Shown: positions 23,450 through 36,239, counted from the first letter of the stretch. The stretch: DNA of 64,000 nt from Embiotoca jacksoni (GCA_022577435.1 JAKOON010000011.1:12447198-12511197), one strand, 5' to 3'. Notes: a model not told the origin generated them from the sequence alone. Numbers and translations are program-made.

Positions 23450-24067
23450 CTAAATGTAAAACGTTTGCAGTTCTGTTTTCATCCTTACAAACTCATTGAC
23501 AACCTTCTGGTACCCATCGGACACTTCTTTAATCCACTGTGCATCTGGATAAGTTGGCAGTTGTTCGATGATCAAGAACAGCTCCAGTATGTTGACTTCC
23601 AGTCTGATGAATCTTGAGGCCTTAGCTCCGACTGACTGTTTCCGAACACTTCCACAAGCACTCTTTACATCTTCCAGCTTTTTCTTAAGAAGTTTAATAA
23701 TTGTTCTGAACAGTTCTGATAGGTTCTTCATTTTGTGTATTTTTTCATTTTGTATTATTTTCTGTTTTACAACGAAAATTAAACCAGCGATACATCCAAA
23801 GAAAGCAGCTATTCCAACTAAAACTAAACTCAAACCTCCAGTTGAAGGAGCAACTAACTCGCCTAGTATAGCTACAGTTCCTCCAATAAGAAGTCCGACA
23901 GTAGTAACTTTGTCTAATTCCTCTTGAATGTAGTTCACTTCAGCAGGGATGCGGTGAAGCTCATCCGTGATCTCTCTCAGTCTGGGTTCACTGTTTTCAT
24001 AGAGAGAGACAAATGAAGCTGCTTGTTCAGAAAGATGTTGCTCCTGGCTGAACTGAAATGAGTTCAT
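23450..24067 (-). CDS. apolipoprotein-L-like hairpin membrane protein, copy 1
   Basis: 205 aa, intact. An amphipathic N-terminal region (residues 1-53) leads into a 45-residue hydrophobic hairpin (about 54-100) with a turn at APSTGG (73-78). A basic linker follows (KQKIIQNEKIHK) and then a helical C-terminal half rich in Leu/Lys. This order, and the pattern DKV...GG.VAILG.LVAP.TGGLSL, resemble the membrane-inserting domain of the ApoL family; function here is inferred only. The frame stays open from the ATG at 24,067 up to a splice acceptor at about 24,139 (minus TCTTCACAG). I chose the ATG because in copies 2-4 the upstream exon closes the frame with TAG. In this copy that codon is CAG, so an N-terminally extended product is not excluded here. 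Confidence 0.75.
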   Translation of the reverse strand: MNSFQFSQEQHLSEQAASFVSLYENSEPRLREITDELHRIPAEVNYIQEELDKVTTVGLLIGGTVAILGELVAPSTGGLSLVLVGIAAFFGCIAGLIFVVKQKIIQNEKIHKMKNLSELFRTIIKLLKKKLEDVKSACGSVRKQSVGAKASRFIRLEVNILELFLIIEQLPTYPDAQWIKEVSDGYQKVVNEFVRMKTELQTFYI

Positions 24068-24345
24068 TTTCAGAAAGTCTGGAAACAAAATGTAAGTTCT
24101 GCTTCTCCAAAGTCTGTTGAAGTCCAACAGGTAGATTCTGTGAAGAGAGACAAAAGAAAAACATCATCTGAACAATCAGTATCACTTCACACGTTTTCCT
24201 GTTGTAGACCAAAATTAAACCAACTGCATGTGTACAGCCCTGTGATTTACAGGAAAATGAAACTTAGCTACAACAGCTGGGTGGTGTTAGGAAAATCAAC
24301 ACGGGGTTCAGGTACCGATTCATGAAATGATGTGTTTGTTTCTAC

Positions 24346-24420
24346 CTGGTTGTCTGCAGAAGCTGCACCAGCAGGATGAAATCTCTCCGCTGTGTCCCCG
24401 ACCCGTACGGAGGTCCTTTG
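24346..24420 (-). other. predicted 5' non-coding exon of ApoL-like copy 1
   Basis: Minus strand reads GACAACCAG|GTAGAA with the exon ending at 24,346, and the next acceptor is at about 24,139. Equivalent exons lie at about 28,751, 33,223 and 37,663 (AACAAG|GTAGAA in copy 3). In copies 2-4 a TAG in the frame that would join the coding exon lies seven codon positions or fewer from the donor; copy 1 has CAG. The 5' limit is unknown. Confidence 0.45.
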
Positions 24421-27208
24421 CAATCTAATCCACCACAACCGGTCAACAATCTGTGTCTTTCATCTACCTGGATGCCTCCACTGGGTGTGACGCACCTTAA
24501 GCCTGTGAGCTACCCCACTCCTCCTCCTCACTCACAGGCCGCTGCCTACGAGGGTGCGTGTCTCTCAGGAGGCTGAACGCTCACCTCAACACGTTCCTTC
24601 TCAAATGATGATCATAAAGTTATTTCCATTCTCTTTTCACCTGCCACCATTCGACAGCGACCAATCAGAACCCAGACTCTGGACGGTCACACACTTCATA
24701 ACTTCTCCACTGATATTTTATTATGTTTAATGTTCACGAGGTTCTTTATGACCTTTTTATGTGAATATCATCATCAGAGAACAGACTGACACCCGCGAAC
24801 AACTGCAACACGCAACACAACACACAGAAGTGTGGAGAGAGGAGAGAGATAAAATAGCAGCAGAGTGAAACAGTGAACTGTTGGTGGGTCAGAAACCACA
24901 GACCAGAACCCTGCAGCAGCAGAGAAGGTTCAGGGAGAAGAAGAACAAACTTCCCTTTTCTCTCTCTGCTCTCCAGCTGGTTGATACAGATGTTCTCCTC
25001 CTCTGAGTCTGGTTCTGTTGGAGGGTTCTTCCTGTTAAAAGGGAGTTTTTCCTTGCAGCTGTTGTAGTGTGGGCTTTCTTTCTGTGTTCTCTGTTTATTC
25101 TGCTGGGAGTTGACTGATGTTATCAGTCAACTCAAATATCCCTCCAGATATGCGAGCTAAACAAACATCTAGCAGGTAATAAAAACGAGAAGGAGTCGAC
25201 GGGCAGCAGTCACAACGAGCCCCTGTCAGCAAATAAAACGATTACATGACATGTTAGTGGGAGGCAATAAAATAAAGATGATGGTAACAATATTGTATTA
25301 TGTTCAAGGTTCAGCAGGTTCTTTATGACCTTTTTACATGAATTACTTCTCCCCAGGTGTAACACACACAAACACAAACACACACACACAAACACAAACA
25401 CACACACGCACTTCAGGTAACTTGTTACCTGACATTTCAACACACAGAAACCTCAGCTCCTCTTCATCAAAACGCTCCGGTACCGCGTTGTTCTTCCATG
25501 TCAGGACTCTAACTTGTGAAGAGCTGGAACTTTGTAATGTTGTTTCAAATTTTCAAGTTTTCACTTGTTCATCCTCTGACATCTGTCTGGAGACTGAAAC
25601 AGCTGTGGTGAGAGCTCTCCCTGCTGGACACATAGAGAATTGCCGAAGCAGCTGTGGTGAGAGCGCCCCCTACTGGACACTTAGAGGATTACTGAATCAG
25701 TTCCAGATTCAGTTTCAGATTCAGCTCTGCCAGCTGCTCGTAGCGTCGAGAGGCTTCCCCCTGTTTAGATAACCAAAAAGTCCTTAAAACCACAATTCAA
25801 CTGTTGTGGGCACATCTTCTGAGGACAGTTATATTTGTTGTGTCACATGGGGACGTCCTTTACTTTAAAAAAAAACCTAAAGTACCTTTCAGAATGCGGC
25901 AGTGTGACATTTTATTTTATTTTTTTTACACAAACTTTTCGTTTAGTCTATAATTGGGTGTGAAATGGTTGTGCACAGACGTCCTCACTTCAGGACGTTC
26001 AGGTCCATCCAGGCAGACGCTGCCTCATGTTTAGGTATTGTATTTTTTTAATTTAAGCTACAGAAACCTGTCAGCAGATATGTCAAAGTCTCCGACACAC
26101 GTGTTTACAGTTTAATTTAGTTTATGTGGTCAGTTTCGGGAATATTTCGCTGCACTGAGTTTGTAAGTGTTTTAAATGATGTTGTTTTATCTTCTTTAAT
26201 CAGACATTTGAAGGATTTATTAATAATTCACATAACTTCATAATTGTGTCTCATTGACATGTGACGTGGGCGGAGCATCATCCCACCTTGCTTCTTGCCT
26301 CACTGTGAGAGACGAAAGCTGCAGCGGTGCAGAGCTGCAGCTGCTGACAGTCTGAAATGAAACAGACACCAGAGAGACGCGCCACGCCGGCAGTGTGCTG
26401 CAGGCCTCCGAGTCCGTGAATGTGGTAACTTCAGCTCGCTGCTCACACACAGTCTGAACTCGTGTCAGTTTGTATTTACATTTACGACATGTCGACATTA
26501 ATTGCTGCTCAGCGACATTTAAAAAAAAAATGTGAAACAGAGATATGACAAAAAGTTGATTTAATCGAGGTTCAGGTAATCTCTTTTACTCCGGTGCTGT
26601 TTGTTTCAAAGCTGCATCTGACCCGTTCATCCTGATCCATCAAATCCAGATCGCCAAGCTCTAAATACGAAGACGGATCACGATGGAGGCTGCAGCTGCG
26701 TAAAGAACAACAACCAGCATGGGCTCACTTTAAGTATTTTAATTTGAAGAGAAATTAAACGGCACAATAAAACAACAAAAACACCCTCTTTCACAGCGAG
26801 ACCTTCATCTGACCCACAACAAACACATCAAAATACAATATTCACAAATACATTTTGACTGGTTCATCTCTGATGTCATTGTAATTAATTTAAAATTATA
26901 AATGTCAGTTATTATACATACTGACAGCCCTTCATTTTATTCAGACAGAATCCTTTTTTTTTTGTTTTTTTTGTTTTTACTGTACTAAAAGGGATAACAG
27001 GAGCTCTAATGTCTACTTTTTCTACTTTATCAACAAATCCAGTCCAACATATTAATCAGCGTATAAAAACTACACAATACAAACATTTCTATAATTTGAT
27101 CAGTTGTACAGTTTTCCTACAGTTTGTTCCCGAGTCCCCCTCCTGCTGGGATCAGGATAAGCCTGATGTTTTGGATCAAACATATCATAAACCCGTGAAC
27201 AAGCTGCA

Positions 27209-27392
27209 GCTGGGAGGCTGTGGCTCAGACAGTAGAGTGGGTTGCACACTAATCAGAAGGTTGGTGGATCAATCCCCAGCTCCTCCTGTCCACATGCCCA
27301 AGTGTCTTTGAGCAAGACACTGAACCCTAAATTACATTGAGACCATAAGGTGATAAAGCATGATACAAGTATTTACCATTTACAAGTAGTAA
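27209..27392 (+). mobile_element. tRNA-derived SINE, unit 1
   Basis: A-box-like TGGCTCAGACAGTAGAGTGG (27,221-27,240) and B-box-like GGTTGGTGGATCAATCC (27,259-27,275), then CCTGTCCACATGCCCAAGTG and a tail ending CAAGTATTTACCATTTAC. This is the pattern of a widespread teleost SINE. It is not a functional tRNA gene. Confidence 0.8.
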
Positions 27393-27608
27393 ACAGCACA
27401 CACTGAAGGTTTGATCCAGATCCAAACCAAGAATGGATTATATAATCTTGTCTGATTCAAATTGAGACTGCTCTTTGTTTACCTGTTGCCGTGGTGAATC
27501 AAGCTATCGCAGCTCCACGGTTTCTATTTATCCACGTCAGCTGTTCAGCGTTAGTCAGAGACTGTTAAACCGGATCCCAGAGATTTAATGTATGTACACA
27601 GCAACAGT

Positions 27609-27848
27609 CATTGGGCCTCATGCACCAATATCTTCTTAAGAATTTAAAAAGAATTGTTTTTAAGAATTGTCATAAGAAAAAGTCTAAGTCATATTCACCT
27701 CGGATTTGTTCGCACGTGTTCTTATCGTAGATTTTGTTCTTACCTAAGAAGAAAACATTGACGAATGCCAGAATCTTCATAAAATCAGCGTAAGTGGGGT
27801 TTAAGAAGACATTTCTTCTTAAGAACGGTTGGTAGATGAGGCCCAATG
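27609..27848. mobile_element. fold-back / MITE-like element, 240 bp
   Basis: Ends are inverted repeats: CATTGGGCCTCATGCACCAA at the left, and the reverse complement of the right end reads CATTGGGCCTCATCTACCAA. Inner parts are also partly complementary (CTTCTTAAGAA...TTCTTAAGAAC). No ORF. No clear target-site duplication. It ends eight bases from the stop codon of copy 2, so it probably supplies that gene's 3' UTR. Confidence 0.75.
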
Positions 27849-27855
27849 TCTTTAA

Positions 27856-28473
27856 CTAAATGTAAAACGTTTGCATTTCTGTTTTCATCCTTACAAACTC
27901 ATTGACAACCTTCTGGTACCCATCGGACACTTCTTTAATCCGCCGTGCATCTGGATAAGTTGGCAGTTGTTCGGTGATCAAGAACAGCTCCAGTATGTTG
28001 ACTTCCAGTCTGATGAATCTTGAGGCCTTAGCTCCGACTGACTGTTTCCGAACACTTCCACAAGCACTCTTTACATCTTCCAGCTTTTTCTTAAGAGGTC
28101 TAATAATCGTTCTGAATGGTTCTGATAGGTTATGCATTTTGTGTATTTTTCCGTCTTGTACTATATACCGTTTTATAAAGAAAATTAAACCAGCGATACA
28201 TCCAAAGCAAGCAGCTATTCCAGCTAAAACTAAACTCAAACCTCCAGTTAAAGGAGCAACTAACACTGCTAGTATAGCTACAATTCCTTCAATAACAAGT
28301 CCTCCAGTAACGCCTATGTATAATTCATTTTTAATGGAGTTCACTTCAGCAGCGATGCAGTGAAGCTCGTCCGTGATCTCTCTCATTCTGGGTTCACTGT
28401 TGTCACACAGAGAGACAAATGAAGCTGCTTGTTGAGAAAGATGTTGCTCCTGCCTTAACAGAAATGAGTTCAT
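27856..28473 (-). CDS. apolipoprotein-L-like hairpin membrane protein, copy 2
   Basis: 205 aa, intact. Same layout as copy 1, with the hairpin turn APLTGG. I count about 40 amino-acid differences from copy 1, about 36 of them in residues 1-127 and only four after. In the segment before the hairpin the usual EELDKV is replaced by NELYIG, and the basic linker reads IKRYIVQDGKIHK. The last 78 residues are almost identical to copy 1. The stop codon is eight bases from the end of a fold-back element. The upstream exon ends at a GTAGAA donor and has an in-frame TAG shortly before it, so translation should start at the ATG (28,473). Confidence 0.75.
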   Translation of the reverse strand: MNSFLLRQEQHLSQQAASFVSLCDNSEPRMREITDELHCIAAEVNSIKNELYIGVTGGLVIEGIVAILAVLVAPLTGGLSLVLAGIAACFGCIAGLIFFIKRYIVQDGKIHKMHNLSEPFRTIIRPLKKKLEDVKSACGSVRKQSVGAKASRFIRLEVNILELFLITEQLPTYPDARRIKEVSDGYQKVVNEFVRMKTEMQTFYI

Positions 28474-31400
28474 TTTCAGAAAGTCTGGAAACAAAATGTA
28501 AGTTCTGCTTCTCCAAAGTCTGTTGAAGTTCAAGAGGTAGATTCTGTGAAGAGAGACAAAAGAAAGACATCATCTGAACAATCAGTATCACTTCACACGT
28601 TTTCCTGTCGTAGACCAAAATTAAACCAACTGCATGTGTACAGCCCTGTGATTTACAGGAAAATGAAACTTAGCTACAACAGCTGGGTGGTGTTAGGAAA
28701 ATCAACACGGGGTTCAGGTACCGATTCATGAAACGATGTGTTTGTTTCTACCTGGTTGTCTACAGAAGCTGTACCAGCAGGATCAACTCTCTCCGCTGTG
28801 TCCCCGATCCGTACAGAGGTCCTTTGCAATCTAATCCACCACAACCGGTCAACAATCTGTGTCTTTCATCTACCTGGATGCCTCCCCTGGGTGTGACACA
28901 CCTTAAGCCTGTGAGCTGCCCCACTCCTCCTCCTCACTCACAGGCCGCTGCCTACGAGGGTGCGTGTCTCTCAGGAGGCTGAACGCTCACCTCAACATGT
29001 TCCTTCTCAAATGATGATAATAAAGTTATTTCCATTCTCTTTTCACCTGCCATCGTTCGACAGCGACCAATCAGAACCAGACTCTGGACGGTCACACACT
29101 TCATTACTTCTCCACTGATATTTTATTATGTTTAATGTTCAGGAGGTTCTTTATGACCTTTTTACGTGAATACCATCATCAGAGAACAGACTGACACCCG
29201 CGAACAACTGCAACACGCAACACGACACACAGAAGTGTGGAGAGAGGAGAGAGATAAAATAGCAGCAGAGTGAAACAGTGAACTGTTGGTGGGTCAGAAA
29301 CCACAGACCAGAACCCTGCAGCAGCAGAGAAGGTTCAGGGAGAAGAAGAACAAACTTCCCTTTTCTCTCTCTGCTCTCCAGCTGGTTGATACAGATGTTC
29401 TCCTCCTCTGAGTCTGGTTCTGTTGGAGGGTTCTTCCTGTTAAAAGGGAGTTTTTCCTTGCAGCTGTTGTAGTGTGGGCTTTCTTTCTGTGTTCTCTGTT
29501 TATTCTGCTGGGAGTTGACTGATGTGATCAGTCAACTCAAATATCCCTCCAGATATGCGAGCTAAACAAACACCTAGCAGGTAATAAAAACGAGAAGGAG
29601 TCGACGGGCAGCAGTCACAACGAGCCCCTGTCAGCAAATAAAACGATTACATGACATGTTAGTGGGAGGCAATAAAATAAAGATGATGGTAACAATATTG
29701 TATTATGTTCAAGGTTCAGCAGGTTCTTTATGACCTTTTTACATGAATTACTTCTCCCCAGGTGTAACACACACAAACACAAACACACACACACAAACAC
29801 AAACACACACACGCACTTCAGGTAACTTGTTACCTGACATTTCAACACACAGAAACCTCAGCTCCTCTTCATCAAAACGCTCCGGTACAACACCGGCGTT
29901 GTTCTTCCATGTCAGGACTCTAACTTGTGAAGAGCTGGAACTTTGTAATGTTGTTTCAAATTTTCAAGTTTTCACTTGTTCATCCTCTGACATCTGTCTG
30001 GAGACTGAAACAGCTGTGGTGAGAGCTCTCCCTGCTGGACACATAGAGAATTGCCGAAGCAGCTGTGGTGAGAGCGCCCCCTACTGGACACTTAGAGGAT
30101 TACTGAATCAGTTCCAGATTCAGTTTCAGATTCAGCTCTGCCAGCTGCTCGTAGCGTTGAGAGGCTTCCCCCTGTTTAGATAACCAAAAAGTCCTTAAAA
30201 CCACAATTCAACTGTTGTGGGCACATCTTCTGAGGACAGTTATATTTGTTGTGTCACATGGGGACGTCCTTTACTTTAAAAAAAAAAACCTAAAGTACCT
30301 TTCAGAATGCGGCAGTGTGACATTTTATTTTATTTTTTTTACACAAACTTTTCGTTTAGTCTATAATTGGGTGTGAAATGGTTGTGCACAGACGTCCTCA
30401 CTTCAGGACGTTCAGGTCCATCCAGGCAGACGCTGCCTCATGTTTAGGTATTGTATTTTTTTAATTTAAGCTACAGAAACCTGTCAGCAGATATGTCAAA
30501 GTCTCCGACACACGTGTTTACAGTTTAATTTAGTTTATGTGGTCAGTTTCGGGAATATTTCGCTGCACTGAGTTTGTAAGTGTTTTAAATGATGTTGTTT
30601 TATCTTCTTTAATCAGACATTTGAAGGATTTATTAATAATTCACATAACTTCATAATTGTGTCTCATTGACATGTGACGTGGGCGGAGCATCATCCCACC
30701 TTGCTTCTTGCCTCACTGTGAGAGATGAAAGCTGCAGCGGTGCAGAGCTGCAGCTGCTGACAGTCTGAAATGAAACAGACACCAGAGACACGCGCCACGC
30801 CGGCAGTGTGCTGCAGGCCTCCGAGTCCGTGAATGTGGTAACTTCAGCTCGCTGCTCACACACAGTCTGAACTCGTGTCAGTTTGTATTTACATTTACGA
30901 CATGTCGACATTAATTGCTGCTCAGCGACATTTAAAAAAAAAAAAAAAGTGAAAACAGAGATATGACAAAAAGTTGATTTAATCGAGGTTCAGGTAATCT
31001 CTTTTACTGCTGTTTGTTTCAAAGCTGCATCTGACCCGTTCATCCTGATCCATCAAATCCAGATCGCCAAGCTCTAAATACGAAGACGGATCACGATGGA
31101 GGCTGCAGCTGCGTAAAGAACAACAACCAGCATGGGCTCACTTTAAGTATTTTAATTTGAAGAGACAGGAAACGGCACAATAAAACAACAAAAACACCCT
31201 CTTTCACAGCGAGACCTCCATCTGACCCACAACAAACACATCAAAATACAATATTCACAAATACATTTTGACTAGTTCATCTCTGATGTCATTGTAATCA
31301 ATTTAAAATTATAAATGCCAGTTATTATACATGTTATTCAGACAGAATCCTTTATTTTTTTTTAACTGTACTAAAAGGGATAACAGGAGCTCTAATGTCT

Positions 31401-31597
31401 ACTTTTTCTACTTTATCAACAAATCCAGTCCAACATATTAATCAGCGTATAAAAACTACACAATACAAACATTTCTATAATTTGATCAGTTGTACAGTTT
31501 TCCTACAGTTTGTTCCCGAGTCCCCCTCCTGCTGGGATCAGGATAAGCCTGATGTTTTGGATCAAACGTATCATAAACCCGCGAACAAACTGCAGCT

Positions 31598-31772
31598 GGG
31601 AGGCTGTGGCTCAGACGGTAGAGTGGGTTGCACACTAATCAGAAGGTTGGTGGATCAATCCCCAGCTCCTCCTGTCCACATGCCCAAGTGTCTTTGAGCA
31701 AGACACTGAACCCTAAATTACATTGAGATCATAAGGTGATAAAGCATGATACAAGTATTTACCATTTACAAG
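31598..31772 (+). mobile_element. tRNA-derived SINE, unit 2
   Basis: Duplicate of the SINE at 27,209 with a few substitutions; moved with the tandem unit. Confidence 0.8.
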
Positions 31773-31994
31773 TGGTGAACAGCACACACTGAAGGTTTGA
31801 TCCAGATCCAAACCAAGAATGGATTATATAATCTTGTCTGATTCAAATTGAGACTGCTCTTTGTTTACCTGTTGCCGTGGTGAATCAAGCTATCGCAGCT
31901 CCACGGTTTCCATTTATCCACGTCAGCTGTTCAGCGTTAGTCAGAGACTGTTAAACCGGATCCCAGAGATTTAATGTATGTACACAGCAGCAGT

Positions 31995-32236
31995 CATTGG
32001 GCCTCATGCACCAATATCTTCTTAAGAATTTAAAAAGAATTGTTCTTAAGAATTGTCATAAGAAAAAGTCTAAGTCATATTCACCCCGGATTTGTTCGCA
32101 CCTGTGTTCTTATCGTAGATTTTGTTCTTACCTAAGAAGAAAACATTGACGAATGCCAGAATCTTCATAAAATCAGCGTAAGTGGAGTTTAAGAAGAAAT
32201 TTCTTCTTAAGAACGGTTGATAGATGAGGCCCAATG
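31995..32236. mobile_element. fold-back / MITE-like element, 242 bp
   Basis: Same element and same position relative to copy 3 (eight bases from the stop codon); carried along by unit duplication. Confidence 0.75.
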
Positions 32237-32243
32237 TCTTTAA

Positions 32244-32885
32244 CTAAATGTAAAACGTTTGCATTTCTGTTTTCATCCTTACAAACTCATTGACAACCTT
32301 CTGGTACCGATCGGACACTTCTTTAATCCGCCGTTCATCTAGATAAGTTGGCAGTCCGGTGATAAAGAACAGCTCCAGTATGTTGACTTCCAGTCTGATG
32401 AATTTTAAGGCCTCAGCTCCGACTGACTGTTTCCGAACACTTCCACATGCGCTCTTTACATCTTCCAGCTTTTTCGTAAGAAGTGTAATAATCGTTCTGA
32501 ACGGTTCTAATAGGTTATTCATTTTGTGTATTTTTACGTTTAGTATTATTTTCTGTTTTACAACGAAAATGAAACCAGCGATACATCCAAAGAAAGCAGC
32601 TATTCCAGCTAAAACTAAACTCAAACCTCCAGTTGAAGGAGCAACTAACACTGCTAGTATAGCTACAATTCCTCCAATAACAAGTCCTCCAGTAACAACT
32701 TTGTCTAATTCCTCTTGAATGTCGTTCACTTCAGCAGCGATGCAGTGAAGCTCGTCCGTGATCTCTCTCATTCTGGGTTCACTGTTGTCACAGAGAGAGA
32801 CAAATGAAGCTGCTTGTTGAGAAAGATGTTTCAGTAAATCAGCAAACTTAGGAGGTTGCTCCTGCCTGAACAGAAATGAGTTCAT
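32244..32885 (-). CDS. apolipoprotein-L-like hairpin membrane protein, copy 3 (with insertion)
   Basis: 213 aa, intact. It differs from its sisters by an in-frame insertion of nine residues (PPKFADLLK) after residue 10, just before HLSQQAASF, and by the loss of one residue near the C-terminus (ITGLPTYL instead of ITERLPTYP). The hairpin reads GGLVIGGIVAILAVLVAP, then STGGLSLVLAGIAAFFG. It shares the block LLTKKLED...AEALKFIRL with copy 4, against LKKKLED...AKASRFIRL in copies 1 and 2. Confidence 0.75.
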   Translation of the reverse strand: MNSFLFRQEQPPKFADLLKHLSQQAASFVSLCDNSEPRMREITDELHCIAAEVNDIQEELDKVVTGGLVIGGIVAILAVLVAPSTGGLSLVLAGIAAFFGCIAGFIFVVKQKIILNVKIHKMNNLLEPFRTIITLLTKKLEDVKSACGSVRKQSVGAEALKFIRLEVNILELFFITGLPTYLDERRIKEVSDRYQKVVNEFVRMKTEMQTFYI

Positions 32886-35800
32886 TTTCAGAAAGTCTGG
32901 AAACAAAATGTAAGTTCTGCTTCTCCAAAGTCTGTTGAAGTCCAACAGGTAGATTCTGTGAAGAGAGACAAAAGAAAAACATCATCTGAACAATCAGTAT
33001 CACTTCACACGTTTTCCTGTCGTAGACCAAAATTAAATCAACTGCATGTGTACAGCCCTGTGATTTACAGGAAAATGAAACTTAGCTACAACAGGTGGGT
33101 GGGGTTAGGAAAATCAACACGGGGTTAGGAAACAAAAAAACAACTCCACTGAAATGTCGTCCGGGATTCGAGACAAACAGGTTCAGGTACCGATTCATGA
33201 AACAACGTGTTTGTTTCTACCTTGTTGTCTACAGAAGCTGTACCAGCAGGATCAACTCTCTCCGCTGTGTCCCCGATCCGTACAGAGGTCCTTTGCAATC
33301 TAATCCACCACAACCGGTCAACAATCTGTGTCTTTCATCTACCTGGATGCCTCCACTGGGTGTGACACACCTTAAGTCTGTGAGCTGCCCCACCCCTCCT
33401 CCTCACTCACAGACCGCTGCCTACCAGGGTGCGTGTCTCTCAGGAGGCTGAACGCTCACCTCATCACGTTCCTTCTCAAATGATGATCATAAAGTTATTT
33501 CCATTCTCTTTTCACCTGCCATCATTCGACAGCGACCAATCAGAACCCAGACTCTGGACGGTCACACACTTCATAACTTCTCCACTGATATTTTATTATG
33601 TTTAATGTTCACGAGGTTCTTTATGACCTTTTTATGTGAATATCATCATCAGAGAACAGACTGACACCCGTGAACAACTGCAACACGCAACACAACACAC
33701 AGAAGTGTGGGGAGAGGAGAGAGATAAAATAGCAGCAGAGTGAAACAGTGAACTGTTGGTGGGTCAGAAACCACAGACCAGAACCCTGCAGCAGCAGAGA
33801 AGGTTCAGGGAGAAGAAGAACAAACTTCCCTTTTCTCTCTCTCTGCTCTCCAGCTGGTTGATACAGATGTTCTCCTCCTCTGAGTCTGGTTCTGTTGGAG
33901 GGTTCTTCCTGTTAAAAGGGAGTTTTTCCTTGCAGCTGTTGTATTGTGGGCTTTCTTTCTGTGTTCTCTGTTTATTCTGCTGGGAGTTGACTGTTGTTGT
34001 CAGTCAACTCAAATATCCCTCCAGATATGCGAGCTAAACAAACACCTAGCAGGTAATAAAAACGAGAAGGAGTCGACGGGCAGCAGTCACAACGAGCCCC
34101 TGTCAGCAAAGAAAATGATTACATCACATGTTAGTGGGAGGCAATAAAATAAAGATGATGGTAACAATATTGTATTATGTTCAAGGTTCAGCAGGTTCTT
34201 TATGACCTTTTTACATGAATTACTTCTCCCCAGGTGTAACACACACAAACACAAACACACACACACAAACACAGACACACACACACACTTCAGGTAACTT
34301 GTTACCTGACATTTCAACACACAGAAACCTCAGCTCCTCTTCATCAAAACGCTCCAGTACAACACCGGCGTTGTTCTTCCATGTCAGGACTCCAACTTGT
34401 GAAGAGCTGGAACTTTGTAATGTTGTTTCAAATTTTCAAGTTTTCACTTGTTCATCCTCTGACATCTGTCTGGAGACTGAAGCAGCTGTGGTGAGAGCTC
34501 TCCCTGCTGGACACATAGAGGATTACCGAAGCAGCTGTGGTGAGAGCGCCCCCTACTGGACACTTAGAGGATTACTGAATCAGTTCCAGATTCAGTTTCA
34601 GATTCAGCTCTGCTGGCTGCTCGCAGCGTTGAGAGGCTTCCCCCTGTTTAGATAACCAAAAAGTCCTTAAAACCACAATTCAACTGTTGTGGGCACATCT
34701 TCTGAGGACAGTTATATTTGTTGTGTCACATGGGGACGTCCTTTACTTTAAAAAAAACCCTAAAGTACCTTTCAGAATGCGGCAGTGTGACATTTTATTT
34801 ATTTTTTTTACACAAACTTTTCGTTTAGTCTATAATTGGGTGTGAAATGGTTGTGCACAGACGTCCTCACTTCAGGACGTTCAGGTCCATCCAGGCAGAC
34901 GCTGCCTCATGTTTAGGTATTGTATTTTTTTATTGAAGCAACAGAAACCTGTCAGCAGATATGTCAACGTCTCCGACACACGTGTTTACAGTTTAATTTA
35001 GTTTATGTGGTCAGTTTCGGGAATATTTCACTGCACTGAGTTTGTAAGTGTTTTAAATTATGTTGTTTTATCTGCTTTAATCAGACATTTGAAGGATTTA
35101 TTAATAATTCACTTAACTTCATAATTGTGTCTCATTGACATGTGACGTGGGCGGAGCATCATCCCACCTTGCTCCTGGCCTCACTGTGAGAGACGAAAGC
35201 TGCACAGGTGCAGAGCTGCAGCTGCTGACAGTCTGAAATGCAACAGACACCAGAGACACGCGCCACGCCGGCAGTGTGCTGCAGGCCTCCGAGTCCGTGA
35301 ATGTGGTAACTTCAGCTCGCTGCTCACACACAGTCTGAACTCGTGTCAGTTTGTATTTACATTTACGACATGTCGACATTAATTGCTGCTCAGCGACATT
35401 TAAAAAAAAAAAGTGAAACAGAGATATGACAAAAAGTTGATTTAATCGAGGTTCAGGTAATCTCTTTTACTCCGGTGCTGTTTGTTTCAAAGCTGCATCT
35501 GACCCGTTCATCCTGATCCATCAAATCCAGATCGCCAAGCTCTAAATACGAAGACGGATCACGATGGAGGCTACAGCTGCGTAAAGAACAACAACCAGCA
35601 TGGGCTCACTTTAAGTATTTTAATTTGAAGAGACAGGAAACGGCACAATAAAACAACAAAAACATCTTCTTTCACAGCGAGACCTCCATCTGACCCACAA
35701 CAAACACATCAAAATACAATATTCACAAATACATTTCGACTAGTTCATCTCTGATGTCATTGTAATCAATTTAAAATTATAAATGCCAGTTATTATACAT

Positions 35801-36068
35801 GTTATTCAGACAGAATTCTTTTTTTTTTTTTTTTAACTGTACTAAAAGGGATAACAGGAGCTCTAATGTCTACTTTTTCTACTTTATCAACAAATCCAGT
35901 CCAACATATTAATCAGCGTATAAAAACTACACAATACAAACATTTCCATAATTTGATCAGTTGTACAGTTTTCCTACAGTTTGTTCCCGAGTCCCCCTCC
36001 TGCTGGGATCAGGATAAGCCTGATGTTTTGGATCAAACATATCATAAACCCGCGAACAAGCTGCAGCT

Positions 36069-36239
36069 GGGAGGCTGTGGCTCAGACAGTAGAGTGGGTT
36101 GCACACTAATCAGAAGGTTGGTGGATCAATCCCCAGCTCCTGTCCACATGCCCAAGTGTCTTTGAGCAAGACACTGAACCCTAAATTACATTGAGATCAT
36201 AAGGTGATAAAGCATGATACAAGTATTTACCATTTACAA
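36069..36239 (+). mobile_element. tRNA-derived SINE, unit 3
   Basis: Duplicate of the SINE at 27,209, with a 3-base loss in CTCCTCCTGTCC. Confidence 0.8.

Noticed and set aside
24068..24127. 20-residue N-terminal extension of the ApoL-like proteins starting at TTG
   Set aside because: The first codon is TTG, not ATG, and three of four copies have an in-frame stop in the preceding exon; the ATG 20 codons later is the better start.
25338..26498. ORFs conserved between array units (144-146 and 86 codons)
   Set aside because: They are alike because the DNA is a recent tandem copy. They cross (CA)n repeats, are not homologous to known proteins, and lie outside the ApoL-like gene.
27209..27290. 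tRNA gene
   Set aside because: Has A/B-box-like words but no full cloverleaf, and the extended tail matches a SINE; present once per tandem unit.
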